Of a DNA stretch of 64,000 nt, positions 1 to 8,377 are shown in pieces. The notes beneath the pieces were generated by a model. The model was not told the DNA's origin and did no database searches. It saw only the letters and a list, made by a program, of their open reading frames with translations. Every line of letters begins with the position of its first letter. Position 1 is the first letter of the stretch. A program made the position numbers and the translations under genes. Origin of the DNA: an uncultured Pelagibacteraceae bacterium (lineage in GTDB: Bacteria > Pseudomonadota > Alphaproteobacteria > Pelagibacterales > Pelagibacteraceae); the NCBI GenBank assembly GCA_902598485.1, contig CACKBU010000004.1:1-64000 (forward strand), read 5' to 3'.

Positions 1-447
1 CCAAAATTCATTAGTATAGATTTTGTTTGACGATGCTGTGAGCCATAATCCTTCATGAAACATATCGATTTCAGATATAAAATTTTTAAAATCTAAACTT
101 AAAAATTCAACAATTAAAAAAATAAAAAATATAAAACTTATTTTAGATAAATCTTTGTTTGTGTAAAAATTGTTGCTATTTTTTTCTAAAATTAAAAAAT
201 TATTTTTAAAAAAGATGAAAAATTTTGTTTGATTGATAATAAAATTATAAATTAAATATCCAAAGAGAGGTATGAAAACAAACATTATAAACCTAATTGA
301 GTCATTGAGTGGATTATGTAGCTGTGGTAAATAATGTTCTCCTTTGATAGTTATTGAGGTATCAAATGGAATTTTGATAAATTCCCAAAAATAAGACATT
401 AGGAACACTAAAATTATAAAAAAAAAGTAGGAGAATATTTTTTGCAA
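1..447 (-). CDS. Truncated membrane protein (N-terminal part only)
   Basis: An open frame on the minus strand runs off the left edge and is absent from the ORF track, presumably because its stop lies outside the window. From a TTG at 447 it reads through about 149 codons without a stop. It opens with a hydrophobic helix (YFFFIILVFLMSYFW), has a second hydrophobic stretch (MFVFIPLFGYLIYNF) and a third (FIFFIFLIVEFLSL), then a soluble segment containing FHEGLWLTAS. An in-frame TAG lies just upstream of the TTG, so the start is this TTG or a later ATG. It is divergent from the glycosyltransferase at 484 with only 36 bp between. By context it may belong to surface-glycan assembly, but I do not recognise the family. 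Confidence 0.6.
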   Translation of the reverse strand, partial: MQKIFSYFFFIILVFLMSYFWEFIKIPFDTSITIKGEHYLPQLHNPLNDSIRFIMFVFIPLFGYLIYNFIINQTKFFIFFKNNFLILEKNSNNFYTNKDLSKISFIFFIFLIVEFLSLDFKNFISEIDMFHEGLWLTASSNKIYTNEFW

Positions 448-483
448 AGTAATAATCTAACAAATTAATATATAAATGAAATA

Positions 484-1206
484 ATGACTTTATCACTTAT
501 AATTCCTGTGCACAATGAAATAGATCAGTTGGACTACACATTAAAAAAACTTATAAAATTAAAAACAAAAATAAATCAGTTAGAATTTGTCTTTATTGAT
601 GATTTCAGTACTGATGGTACGTTTAAGTTTTTAAAAAAATATTCAAAAAATAAAAAGTTTATTAAACTTATTAGAAATAAAAAAAAAGGGCTTGGATCAG
701 CTATACAGGAAGGGATAAAAAAATCTAAATTTGATTATGTGTGTATTTTTATGTGCGATATGTCTGATGATATTAAGGACGTAATTAAATATTATAAATT
801 AATTAGTAAACAAAAAATAGATGCAGTATTAGGATCAAGATTTGTTTATAAATCAAAAGTTAAAAATTATCCTTTAATTAAATTATTGATTAATAGAATA
901 GCTAATAATCTAATTAAAATTATATTTCTTTCAAAATATAATGATTTCACAAATGCTTTTAAAATTTATGATAGGAAAGTATTGTTAAAATTCTTACCAA
1001 TTGTATCTGAAAGTTTTAATGTTTTTTTGGAACTTCCATTAAAAATAATTACTAGAGGTTACAAATATGAAATTATACCAATATCTTGGAGCGGGAGAAT
1101 GCATGGAAACTCAAAATTTAACATGCATGAAACAGGTTCTATGTATATTTTTACTTTACTTTATTGTCTTTTTGAAAAAATATTATTAAACAAAAAAGTT
1201 AGATGA
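484..1206 (+). CDS. Family 2 glycosyltransferase, dolichyl-phosphate-mannose synthase-like
   Basis: This 240-residue protein begins with the GT-A nucleotide-sugar fold signature SLIIPVHNE (residues 4-12). It carries the DDFSTDGT motif near residue 40 and MCDMSDD near residue 90, which takes the place of the metal-binding DxD region in DPM1/GtrB-type enzymes. The C-terminal part ends in a hydrophobic segment that could lie on the membrane. Such enzymes usually transfer a hexose from a nucleotide sugar to polyprenyl phosphate or a membrane glycan. The next gene starts inside its stop codon (ATGA), so the two are translationally coupled. Donor and acceptor cannot be told from sequence. Confidence 0.88.
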   Translation: MTLSLIIPVHNEIDQLDYTLKKLIKLKTKINQLEFVFIDDFSTDGTFKFLKKYSKNKKFIKLIRNKKKGLGSAIQEGIKKSKFDYVCIFMCDMSDDIKDVIKYYKLISKQKIDAVLGSRFVYKSKVKNYPLIKLLINRIANNLIKIIFLSKYNDFTNAFKIYDRKVLLKFLPIVSESFNVFLELPLKIITRGYKYEIIPISWSGRMHGNSKFNMHETGSMYIFTLLYCLFEKILLNKKVR

Positions 1207-2228
1207 AAATATTAGTTACTGGTGGATGTGGATTTGTGGGTGCAAATATTTGCCTCGCTTTAAAAAAAAAATCTAACAAAGTATTTTCACTTGATAATCT
1301 CTCAAGGAAAAGCTCAGTTTTAAACTTTGAAATATTAAAAAAAAAAAGAATAAAAAATTATAAAATTGATATTTTTAACGAAAAAAAAATTCAAAAACTA
1401 ACAAAATTCGATCTTATAATAGATTGTTGTGCTGAAGCAGCCGTAGAGGTTTCAAAAAAAGACATTGATAGAGTTTTTAATACTAACTTAATTGGAACAT
1501 TTAATTTATTAAAAAAAGCAAAAAAAGATAATTCAAAAATTATTTTTATTTCATCTAGCAGAGTAAATTCTATAAGTGAAATAAATAATATTATTGGAAA
1601 AAAAAATTTAAGAAAAAAAATTAAAATTAATAAAAGAATAAATGAAAATTTTGACACTTTAAAGCCTAAATCCTTATACGGTTTTACAAAGCTAGCTTCA
1701 GAATTATTAATTGAGGAATTTTCTTATGCGTTTGGATTAAAATATATAATCAATCGATGTGGTGTAATTTCTGGTCCCATGCAATTTGGAAAACAAGACC
1801 AAGGCTTTGTAAGTTTGTGGGTATGGAAACATATTTTAAATAAAAATCTTAAATATATTGGTTTTGGAGGTCATGGAAACCAAGTGAGAGATGTGCTGCA
1901 CATAGATGACTTGGTTAGTTTAATTAATTTACAAATAAAAAAATTAAACAATATTTATAATAAAAAAATCTGTGTTGGAGGTTCAAAAAAAAGTAACACC
2001 TCACTGAAAAACTTATCATCTATTTGTCAAAAAATAACTGGGAACAAATTAAAATATACTAAAATTAAAAAAACAAGTATATATGATATTCCTTATTTTA
2101 TAACAGATAACACTCTTGCAAATAAAATTTATAAATGGAGACCAAAGAAGAATATTATTGATATTGTGAAAGATAACTATAAATGGTTGATGAAAAATAA
2201 AACAAAATTAATAAAAATTAATAAATAA
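1203..2228 (+). CDS. NAD-dependent epimerase/dehydratase (extended SDR)
   Basis: The 341-residue product has the Rossmann dinucleotide motif GGCGFVGAN at residues 7-15 and the SDR catalytic pair in the form YGFTK near residue 158, preceded by an SSS segment. The later part (NRCGVISGPMQFG, then QVRDVLHIDD) matches CDP-tyvelose/CDP-paratose 2-epimerase-like and related nucleotide-sugar epimerases. It overlaps the glycosyltransferase by 4 bp and is followed within 7 bp by a second epimerase, so the set is probably one operon making an unusual sugar for the envelope. Substrate is not determined. Confidence 0.87.
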   Translation: MKILVTGGCGFVGANICLALKKKSNKVFSLDNLSRKSSVLNFEILKKKRIKNYKIDIFNEKKIQKLTKFDLIIDCCAEAAVEVSKKDIDRVFNTNLIGTFNLLKKAKKDNSKIIFISSSRVNSISEINNIIGKKNLRKKIKINKRINENFDTLKPKSLYGFTKLASELLIEEFSYAFGLKYIINRCGVISGPMQFGKQDQGFVSLWVWKHILNKNLKYIGFGGHGNQVRDVLHIDDLVSLINLQIKKLNNIYNKKICVGGSKKSNTSLKNLSSICQKITGNKLKYTKIKKTSIYDIPYFITDNTLANKIYKWRPKKNIIDIVKDNYKWLMKNKTKLIKINK

Positions 2229-2235
2229 TTAAATA

Positions 2236-3281
2236 ATGTCGATAGCATTGATTACTGGCTCAAATGGTCTTGTTGGATCTGAATCTGTAAAGTTTTTTTC
2301 CAAGAAGGGCTTTGATATATTGGGTATTGATAACAATCTTAGAGAATTTTTTTTGGAAAAGATGGTTCCACTCAGTGGATAAAAAATAAAATAAAAAAAC
2401 AAATTAAGAATTATTCTCATTATAATACTGATATTAGAAGTTATAAAAATTTAGAAAAAATATTTAAAAAATATAAAAAAAATATTTCTATAATTATTCA
2501 TTGTGCAGCGCAACCTTCGCATGATTATGGAAAAAATTTTCCAATATTAGACTTTAATGTAAATGCAACAGGTACTTTAAATCTTCTAGAGTTAACAAAA
2601 CTTTACTGTCCTGACTCTCCTTTCATTTTTATGTCAACTAACAAAGTATATGGTGATAATCCTAATAAACTAAAAATAAATGAAAAAAAAACCCGTTTTG
2701 AGCTAAGTTTATCAAATCACTATTACAAAGGTATTGATGAAAATTTTTCTATAGATAATTGTACTCATAGCTTCTTTGGTGTTTCAAAAACATATGCAGA
2801 TTTGATTGTTCAAGAATATGGAAAAAATGTTGGTCTAAAAACAGTAAGCTTTAGAGGCGGTTGTATTACAGGACCTAACCATAGTGGTGCAAAACTACAT
2901 GGTTTTCTATCATATTTGGTAAAGTTAACTTCCACTAAAAAAAAATATACAATAATTGGATACAAAGGAAAACAAGTAAGAGACAACCTTCATAGCTCAG
3001 ACTTAGTTAATTGCTTTTGGGAATTTTATAAAAAACCAAAAAGAGGTGAAGTTTATAATATTGGTGGAGGTAGATTTTCTAGCTGCTCAATTATTGAAGC
3101 ATTAAATGAAGTTGAAACTCAGTTAAAAATAAATATTAAAAAAAAATTTATAAAACAAAATAGAGTTGGTGATCATATTTGGTACATTACAAACAATAAT
3201 AAATTTAAAAAAGATTATCCAAATTGGAAACAAGTGTATAATACTAAAAAAATCATAACTGAACTTATTGATAATAATTAA
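2236..3281 (+). pseudogene. Second NAD-dependent epimerase, interrupted by a -1 frameshift in a T8 run
   Basis: From ATG 2236 the frame encodes [13 protein letters not shown], a Rossmann motif, and continues to GIDNNLREF, then reaches a stop near 2380. If one extra T is placed in the eight-T run at 2347-2354 the frame continues as [11 protein letters not shown] and runs without a stop to TAA 3281, including HCAAQPSHDYG, MSTNKVYGD, the YNIGGG region and GCITGPNHSG. The ORF track shows only the part from 2631. The family is the CDP-tyvelose 2-epimerase-like SDRs. The rest of the gene looks intact, with no other stop. Possible causes are a recent null mutation, phase variation or transcriptional slippage on the T run, or a homopolymer sequencing error; the sequence alone cannot separate these. 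Confidence 0.85.
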
Positions 3282-3283
3282 TT

Positions 3284-4195
3284 ATGCTTTCAAATAAAGA
3301 AATTGTCTGTCCAAATAACTTATTAGATTTAGCTCATAAAAAAAAAGGAGTTAAAGTTGCAGTTGTAAATGCTGGAAAACCTCTACCCATGTTATCTGTT
3401 CAAGACGCAGTTAATGAAAATTTAATTGAGCCAATATTTATAGGACATGAAGTTGAAATTCAAAAATGTGCTGAAGATATCAAATGGGATATTTCTGAAT
3501 ATGAACTTATCCACGTACCTATAGAAAATGATACTGCAAAAATTGCAGCTAAATTAGCAAGTGAAGGCAAAGTACAAATAATAGTTAAAGGCCATATTCA
3601 TACAGATGTTTTGATGAAAGAAATTTTAAAAAGAGAATACAATTTGCTTGGAAAAACAAGGTTAAGTCACATCTGGCATATGACGATTGATAAAGATGAT
3701 AAACCTTTAATTATTACTGATGGAGCATTAAATGTTTTACCAAATGTTAAAACAAAAATGCATATTCTTAAAAATGTTGTTAATTTTTCAAACCGAATAG
3801 GTATAGAAAGGCCAAAAATATCTGTATTATCTGCAACCGAAGAAGTTTTAGAAAGTGTACCAAGTTCCATTGAAGCAGCAGAAATAACAAAATTAGCAAA
3901 AGATGAAAATTTAAGTGCTGATGTTTTTGGTCCTTTAGCTTTTGACAATAGTATTTCAAAAAAATCAGCGATAATAAAAGGAATTAAAAATTTAGTTGCT
4001 GGAGAAGCAGATGTTTTATTGGTGCCAAGTGTAGAGACTGGTAATGCTTTGGTTAAAATGCTTATCTATTTTAGTGGAGCATGTGCCGCAGGAGTTGTGG
4101 TTGGTGGAAAAGTACCAGTTGTTATAACAAGTAGATCTGATGAAGCTCAAGCACGTTTAGCTTCTATTGCAGCTGCAGTGGTTGCATTGGACTAA
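3284..4195 (+). CDS. pta: Phosphate acetyl/butyryltransferase family protein
   Basis: This 303-residue protein is a single PTA/PTB catalytic domain without the N-terminal regulatory part of long Pta enzymes. Recognisable segments are VKGHIHTDVLM near residue 105, the central SATEEV segment, DVFGPLAFDN near residue 210 and the C-terminal DVLLVPSVETGN followed by GGKVPVVITSRSD. The family exchanges CoA and phosphate on an acyl group in the cytoplasm. It starts 2 bp after the epimerase stop but belongs functionally with the downstream HpsN-like gene. In sulfonate degraders Pta recovers acetyl-CoA from the acetyl phosphate released by Xsc; Xsc itself is not in the window, so that role is inferred. 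A phosphobutyryltransferase role is possible. Confidence 0.85.
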   Translation: MLSNKEIVCPNNLLDLAHKKKGVKVAVVNAGKPLPMLSVQDAVNENLIEPIFIGHEVEIQKCAEDIKWDISEYELIHVPIENDTAKIAAKLASEGKVQIIVKGHIHTDVLMKEILKREYNLLGKTRLSHIWHMTIDKDDKPLIITDGALNVLPNVKTKMHILKNVVNFSNRIGIERPKISVLSATEEVLESVPSSIEAAEITKLAKDENLSADVFGPLAFDNSISKKSAIIKGIKNLVAGEADVLLVPSVETGNALVKMLIYFSGACAAGVVVGGKVPVVITSRSDEAQARLASIAAAVVALD

Positions 4196-4204
4196 ATGAT
4201 TCAT

Positions 4205-4224
4205 TGAATTTCAAAAGAAATTCA
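4205..4224. terminator. AT-rich hairpin between pta and hpsN
   Basis: A perfect 8-bp inverted repeat, TGAATTTC-AAAA-GAAATTCA, lies 10 bp past the pta stop and is followed by TTTAAAT. It is AU-rich, so it may be a weak terminator or an mRNA processing element. The downstream gene has its own good ribosome site (AAAGGAGAGAA before ATG 4256). Confidence 0.4.
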
Positions 4225-4255
4225 TTTAAATAAATTGAAATTTTAAAGGAGAGAA

Positions 4256-5542
4256 ATGGCAATTACATACTTAAAAAAATCACCAAAAACATCATCAACT
4301 GACGACACAAAAACAAGAGAAATAGTAGAAAATATACTAAAAGATATTGAGACTAGTAAAGAAGAAGGTTGTAAAGAGCTTTCGAAAAAGTTTGATAAAT
4401 ATGAAGGTGATGTAATTGTTTCAAAAGAAAAAATTGAAGAAATAAAAAAAAATTTAGATCAAAAAACTAAAGATGATATTCAGTTCTCTCATGAAAGAGT
4501 GAGAAAATTTGCTGAAGCACAACTAAAAAATTATGGTCAGGACTTTGAGGTTGAATTATCTGATGGTTTATTTGCTGGACAAAAACTTATCCCTGTAAAT
4601 ACAGCAGGTTGCTACGTACCAGCAGGGAGATATGCTCATATAGCTTCAGCTGTAATGAGTGTAACAACAGCAAAAGTTGCTGGTGTAAAAAATATTTTAG
4701 TTTGTAGTTCACCAAAACCAGGAGTTGGAGTGCATCCATCAATTGTTTATACAGCTGACTTATGTGGTGCTGACGTGATAATGAATTTAGGTGGTGTACA
4801 AGCTATTGCAGCAATGACAAACGGTTTATTTGGAAATGCCCCTGCGGATATTTTAGTTGGGCCTGGAAACCAATTTGTTGCTGAAGCAAAAAGAATTTTA
4901 TTTGGAAAAGTTGGTATAGATTTATTTGCAGGACCTACAGAAATTGCAGTAATTGCAGACGAGACAGCTGATCCTGAAATGGTTGCATATGATTTAGTTG
5001 GCCAAGCAGAACATGGTTATAATTCTCCAGCCTGGTTGTTTACTAAAAGTAAAAAAGTTGCAGATTATGTAATGGAAAGAGTTCCAGAATTAATTGCAGA
5101 TTTACCAGATCTTCCAAGAGAAAATTCAGGTGCTGCATGGAGAGATTATGGTGAAGTAATTCTTTGTGACACTGATGAAGAGATTGCTAAAGTTAGTGAT
5201 GAATACGCTCCGGAACATTTAGAAGTCCAAACTAAAAATTTACAATGGTACCACGATAGATTAAAAAATTATGGATCTTTATTCATTGGTGAAGAAACAA
5301 CTGTTGCTTATGGAGATAAATGTTCAGGTACAAATCACATTTTGCCAACAAAAGGTGCGGGAAGATACACAGGGGGTTTATTTGTTGGTAAATTTATTAA
5401 AACGTTAAGTTTCCAAAGAATGAGTAAGGCCGCAACAAAAGAAGTTGGTGCTGCTTGTGCAAGAATTTCTAGATACGAGGGAATGGAAGCGCATGCTAGA
5501 ACGGGTGATGTAAGATTAAGAAAATATGGTTTTCAAAACTAA
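4256..5542 (+). CDS. hpsN: Histidinol-dehydrogenase family enzyme, probable sulfopropanediol 3-dehydrogenase
   Basis: The 428-residue protein has the full HisD fold: IPVNTAGCYVPAGRY near residue 112, GPGNQFVAEAKR near 205, FAGPTEIAVIAD near 228, the zinc-site QAEHG near 253, EHLEVQ near 324, SGTNHILPTKGAG near 358 and the terminal EAHARTG. HisD oxidises histidinol, while HpsN oxidises 2,3-dihydroxypropane-1-sulfonate to sulfolactate with a related zinc site. The GCYVPAGRYAHIASA segment, the EHGYNSPAW form and the absence of any histidine operon around it favour HpsN. It follows pta and precedes a rhodanese, both fitting organosulfur use. A genuine HisD assignment remains possible until a second hisD is found in the genome. 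Confidence 0.78.
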   Translation: MAITYLKKSPKTSSTDDTKTREIVENILKDIETSKEEGCKELSKKFDKYEGDVIVSKEKIEEIKKNLDQKTKDDIQFSHERVRKFAEAQLKNYGQDFEVELSDGLFAGQKLIPVNTAGCYVPAGRYAHIASAVMSVTTAKVAGVKNILVCSSPKPGVGVHPSIVYTADLCGADVIMNLGGVQAIAAMTNGLFGNAPADILVGPGNQFVAEAKRILFGKVGIDLFAGPTEIAVIADETADPEMVAYDLVGQAEHGYNSPAWLFTKSKKVADYVMERVPELIADLPDLPRENSGAAWRDYGEVILCDTDEEIAKVSDEYAPEHLEVQTKNLQWYHDRLKNYGSLFIGEETTVAYGDKCSGTNHILPTKGAGRYTGGLFVGKFIKTLSFQRMSKAATKEVGAACARISRYEGMEAHARTGDVRLRKYGFQN

Positions 5543-5559
5543 TAATTTAAGAATTTTAA

Positions 5560-5925
5560 ATGAAAAAATTTGATGAACTTATGAGTGTAGGCAGTGAAAT
5601 TGAAAACATTACTGCTGAAGATGCAAAGAAAAAATTAAATGATCCTAATGTTCAATTTATTGATGTAAGAGATAAAGATAGTTTTTCTAAAGGTACAATA
5701 GGAAATGCTATACACATGGACAGAGGATTGCTTGAATTTTATTTAGCAGAGGGAAGTCCTTTGGAAAATGGTATTTTTAAAAATAATCCAGATAAAGAGT
5801 TTGTGGTTTTTTGTGGTTTAGGCGGTCAAGGCACTCTTGCCACAAAAACAATGAAAGACATGGGTGTTAAAAATGTTAAAAACATTACTGGTGGAATGTC
5901 TGAGTGGGATAAAATAAAAGATTAA
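5560..5925 (+). CDS. Rhodanese-like single-domain sulfurtransferase
   Basis: The 121-residue protein is one rhodanese domain: FIDVRDKDSFSKGTIGNAIH in the first half and the active-site loop FCGLGGQGTLA near residue 90, with the expected cysteine, then the GGMSEWD terminal motif. The family moves sulfane sulfur to thiols or cyanide in the cytoplasm. It lies 17 bp after the HpsN-like gene and probably shares its transcript, suggesting a link to sulfur released from sulfonates; this is inferred from position only. Its stop overlaps the 3' end of the convergent glycosidase gene by 4 bp. Confidence 0.85.
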   Translation: MKKFDELMSVGSEIENITAEDAKKKLNDPNVQFIDVRDKDSFSKGTIGNAIHMDRGLLEFYLAEGSPLENGIFKNNPDKEFVVFCGLGGQGTLATKTMKDMGVKNVKNITGGMSEWDKIKD

Positions 5926-7184
5926 TCTTTATTTAATTTTAAATCCAAATATAGAGCTGCAGACCAAGAAAAATTATTTGCACCCATTGGTTTGCCATTT
6001 TTGCAACTGTAATATTCGTGAAATCCTTTTTTTTCTACTAATCTAATAGTGCTTTGTTTTATTTTTTTTAAATATTTTTCGTCCTTATTAATTAGACCCT
6101 TGCAAATAAACCAATTACAATTAACCCATACAGGTCCTCTCCAATAACGTTTTTCTTCAAAGCTATTGTGAGTAGGTTTTATTGAAGAAAAGAAATATTT
6201 TTCTTTTACGTTATGTTTTTTTAAGTTTTTGATTAAAACATCATTTATCTTATGATTATTAATATCGGCAAACAGTACTAAGTAATTTGTTATAGATGGG
6301 ACTGATATTTTTTTTTTATTTCTTAAATCAAATGAAAAGAAAGTACCCTTTTTCTCGTCAAAAAATCTTAAAATATTTCTCTCAGTGAGTTTTGTATAAT
6401 TAATTATTTTAGAGCTATCTAGATTAAATTTTTTTAAAAGTATGATTAAATCTTTATTAGCTTTAAGAAATATAGAATTAAATCCAATATCAACGACATT
6501 GAACAATGCAGTATTGAATATTTTTTTTGGATTATACTTCTTTTTTCTTAGATCGTTTTTAATTGTTACATACCTATCATAGTCAATATTTAAAGGTCTA
6601 TGTTCTGGATTAATGACTTTATTATCAGCTCTTTTGTATTGTATATTTTTTTCAATTTTAACTTTACTCATTGGTCCATCCCAAAGCGAAGAGTTATCAT
6701 AACCACTTTCCCAAGGATGAAGTATTGAAACTAAACCAGTTTTCTTAGGATCTCTATTTTTAATAAACCACTCATGAGATTTTTTAATTTTAATTATAAA
6801 TTTTTTAATTTGTTTTTTTTGTTTTTGAGAAATTTTGTTTTTATCTATTATTTGTTTTAAAATACTTGCAAGCACTGGTGGCTGAGTTATCCCAGACGAA
6901 CGAACTTTGTTTCCACAATTCCAAGCAGTATGATTAGGATAATAATTTGTGTTTGTATTATGAAACAATATATGTGGAACCATTCCATCTTTCCATTGCC
7001 CATCTAAAAGTGTCTTTATTTCTTTCAAAGCAAAATTGAAATTAAAATAAGAATATCCTAATGCAATAAATGCTGAATCCCAGTTCCATTGAGCGGGATA
7101 TAATTTATTATTTGTCGGTAAGGTGTATCCTCTTTTTCTATTTCCAAGTAAAATTTTTTGAGCATTTTTTATAAATCTATTCAT
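5922..7184 (-). CDS. GH63-like (alpha/alpha)6-barrel glycosidase, mannosyl/glucosylglycerate-hydrolase type
   Basis: This 420-residue cytoplasmic protein (no signal peptide) shows hallmarks of the GH63 mannosylglycerate-hydrolase group: PAQWNWDSAF near residue 29, HPWESGYDNSSLWD near 156 carrying the likely acid aspartate, YWRGPVWVNCNW near 347 and GFHEYYSC near 387 with the likely base glutamate. These enzymes split glucosyl- or mannosyl-glycerate type solutes. It is the last gene of the minus-strand ABC operon, 1 bp overlapping the MalG-like permease. The inferred role is to hydrolyse the imported compatible-solute glycoside. The exact sugar and aglycone are unknown. Confidence 0.78.
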   Translation of the reverse strand: MNRFIKNAQKILLGNRKRGYTLPTNNKLYPAQWNWDSAFIALGYSYFNFNFALKEIKTLLDGQWKDGMVPHILFHNTNTNYYPNHTAWNCGNKVRSSGITQPPVLASILKQIIDKNKISQKQKKQIKKFIIKIKKSHEWFIKNRDPKKTGLVSILHPWESGYDNSSLWDGPMSKVKIEKNIQYKRADNKVINPEHRPLNIDYDRYVTIKNDLRKKKYNPKKIFNTALFNVVDIGFNSIFLKANKDLIILLKKFNLDSSKIINYTKLTERNILRFFDEKKGTFFSFDLRNKKKISVPSITNYLVLFADINNHKINDVLIKNLKKHNVKEKYFFSSIKPTHNSFEEKRYWRGPVWVNCNWFICKGLINKDEKYLKKIKQSTIRLVEKKGFHEYYSCKNGKPMGANNFSWSAALYLDLKLNKD

Positions 7185-8377
7185 TATCCTTTAACGCTTC
7201 CTGCTGTCAAACCGCTAACTAGATATTTTTCAAAATAAACAAATATAAATAATACTGGTAATGTAACAACAACTGACCCTGCCATTAAATATTGTCTTGG
7301 CGTTTCTGCATCTCCACTTAAGTATTGAATAGCTCTTGATAATGTAAATGAATTTGGATTATCTAAGAACATTAAAGAAAATAAAAATTCATTCCAAGCA
7401 ATCATAAAAACATACAAAGCGACAGATGAAATAGCTGGAATACTTAGTGGAATTATAATTTTTGAAATAATTCCAAACCAACTTAATTTATCTAATATTG
7501 CAGCTTCCTCTAATTCTTTTGGTATGCTTTTGAAGTATCCTTGTAACATATAAATAGCTACTGGGAGTGTTGTTGCCGTATACACAATTAATAAACCCTC
7601 TATTGAATTACGTAAACCTAATTGACTAAATATTGTATACAACGGAATAACAAGAACGATTGCAGGAAACATATATATTATAAGTATAGATGTAGATAAA
7701 AATGTTTTTCCAAAGAAATTTAATCTTGCGACTGCATAAGCAGCGGGTATCGCAAAAAGCAGAGTGATAATAACAGTGCCGACAGAAACAATTGTACTAA
7801 TCACAATATATTTTCCAAATTTATAAGATTTAAAAATTACAAAATAAGATTTAAATAGATCTTTTATATCTTGTCCAAAATTAATACTAAAATCTAAAGG
7901 ATTCACTAATAATGCTATTTGCGTTTTAAAACTTGTTACTAACATCATGTAAAATGGAAAAAGTATTACAAATGAAAAAAATAATATTCCAAATAAAGTT
8001 AAAAAATCAAATAAAATTACTTGAGTAGAGTGCTCTTCTTTTAAACCTAGAAAAGTATATTTACTAATTTTATTGGTAAAAAAATATAATATTAAAAATA
8101 CACCCACATTATACCAAATTGGTAATTTTTGTATTAAGTAACCATCACAAAAAACGAATATGGAAGAAAAAATTATTGATTTATAAATTGATTTAACTCT
8201 ATCACCTATTCCCAAGTGAGCTAATGATATTAAAAAACCAAATATAAAAATTATTTCTATATTAAAGCTATTAATACTTAAACCTTGCAATGTTGCTAAT
8301 ATCTTCCAAATCGAAATTAAAAAAATTAAAAAAAAAGTAGATATCAACGAAAATAGTATTGTATTTTTAGTTCTCAT
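7184..8377 (-). CDS. Sugar ABC transporter permease, MalG-like, with N-terminal membrane extension
   Basis: The C-terminal 270 residues are a standard MalG-type permease, with the EAA loop ELEEAAILDKLSWFGII near residue 286 and the usual C-terminal SGLTAGSVKG. The protein is 397 residues, about 110 longer than a typical MalG. The extra N-terminus holds about four hydrophobic segments (FSLISTFFLIFLIS, IIFIFGFLISLAH, SIIFSSIFVFCDG, VGVFLILYFFTN) before the expected first helix. The start overlaps the MalF-like gene by 11 bp, so the two are coupled. It forms the membrane channel with the 8367-9626 product and should be driven by the ATPase at 11149. Confidence 0.88.
   Translation of the reverse strand: MRTKNTILFSLISTFFLIFLISIWKILATLQGLSINSFNIEIIFIFGFLISLAHLGIGDRVKSIYKSIIFSSIFVFCDGYLIQKLPIWYNVGVFLILYFFTNKISKYTFLGLKEEHSTQVILFDFLTLFGILFFSFVILFPFYMMLVTSFKTQIALLVNPLDFSINFGQDIKDLFKSYFVIFKSYKFGKYIVISTIVSVGTVIITLLFAIPAAYAVARLNFFGKTFLSTSILIIYMFPAIVLVIPLYTIFSQLGLRNSIEGLLIVYTATTLPVAIYMLQGYFKSIPKELEEAAILDKLSWFGIISKIIIPLSIPAISSVALYVFMIAWNEFLFSLMFLDNPNSFTLSRAIQYLSGDAETPRQYLMAGSVVVTLPVLFIFVYFEKYLVSGLTAGSVKG

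Noticed and set aside
2229-2420. Minus-strand 63-aa ORF
   Set aside because: It is the antisense shadow of the first part of the frameshifted epimerase and has no family features.
4256-5542. Plain histidinol dehydrogenase call
   Set aside because: Kept only as alternative: the substrate-loop features and neighbours fit HpsN better and no his operon is present.
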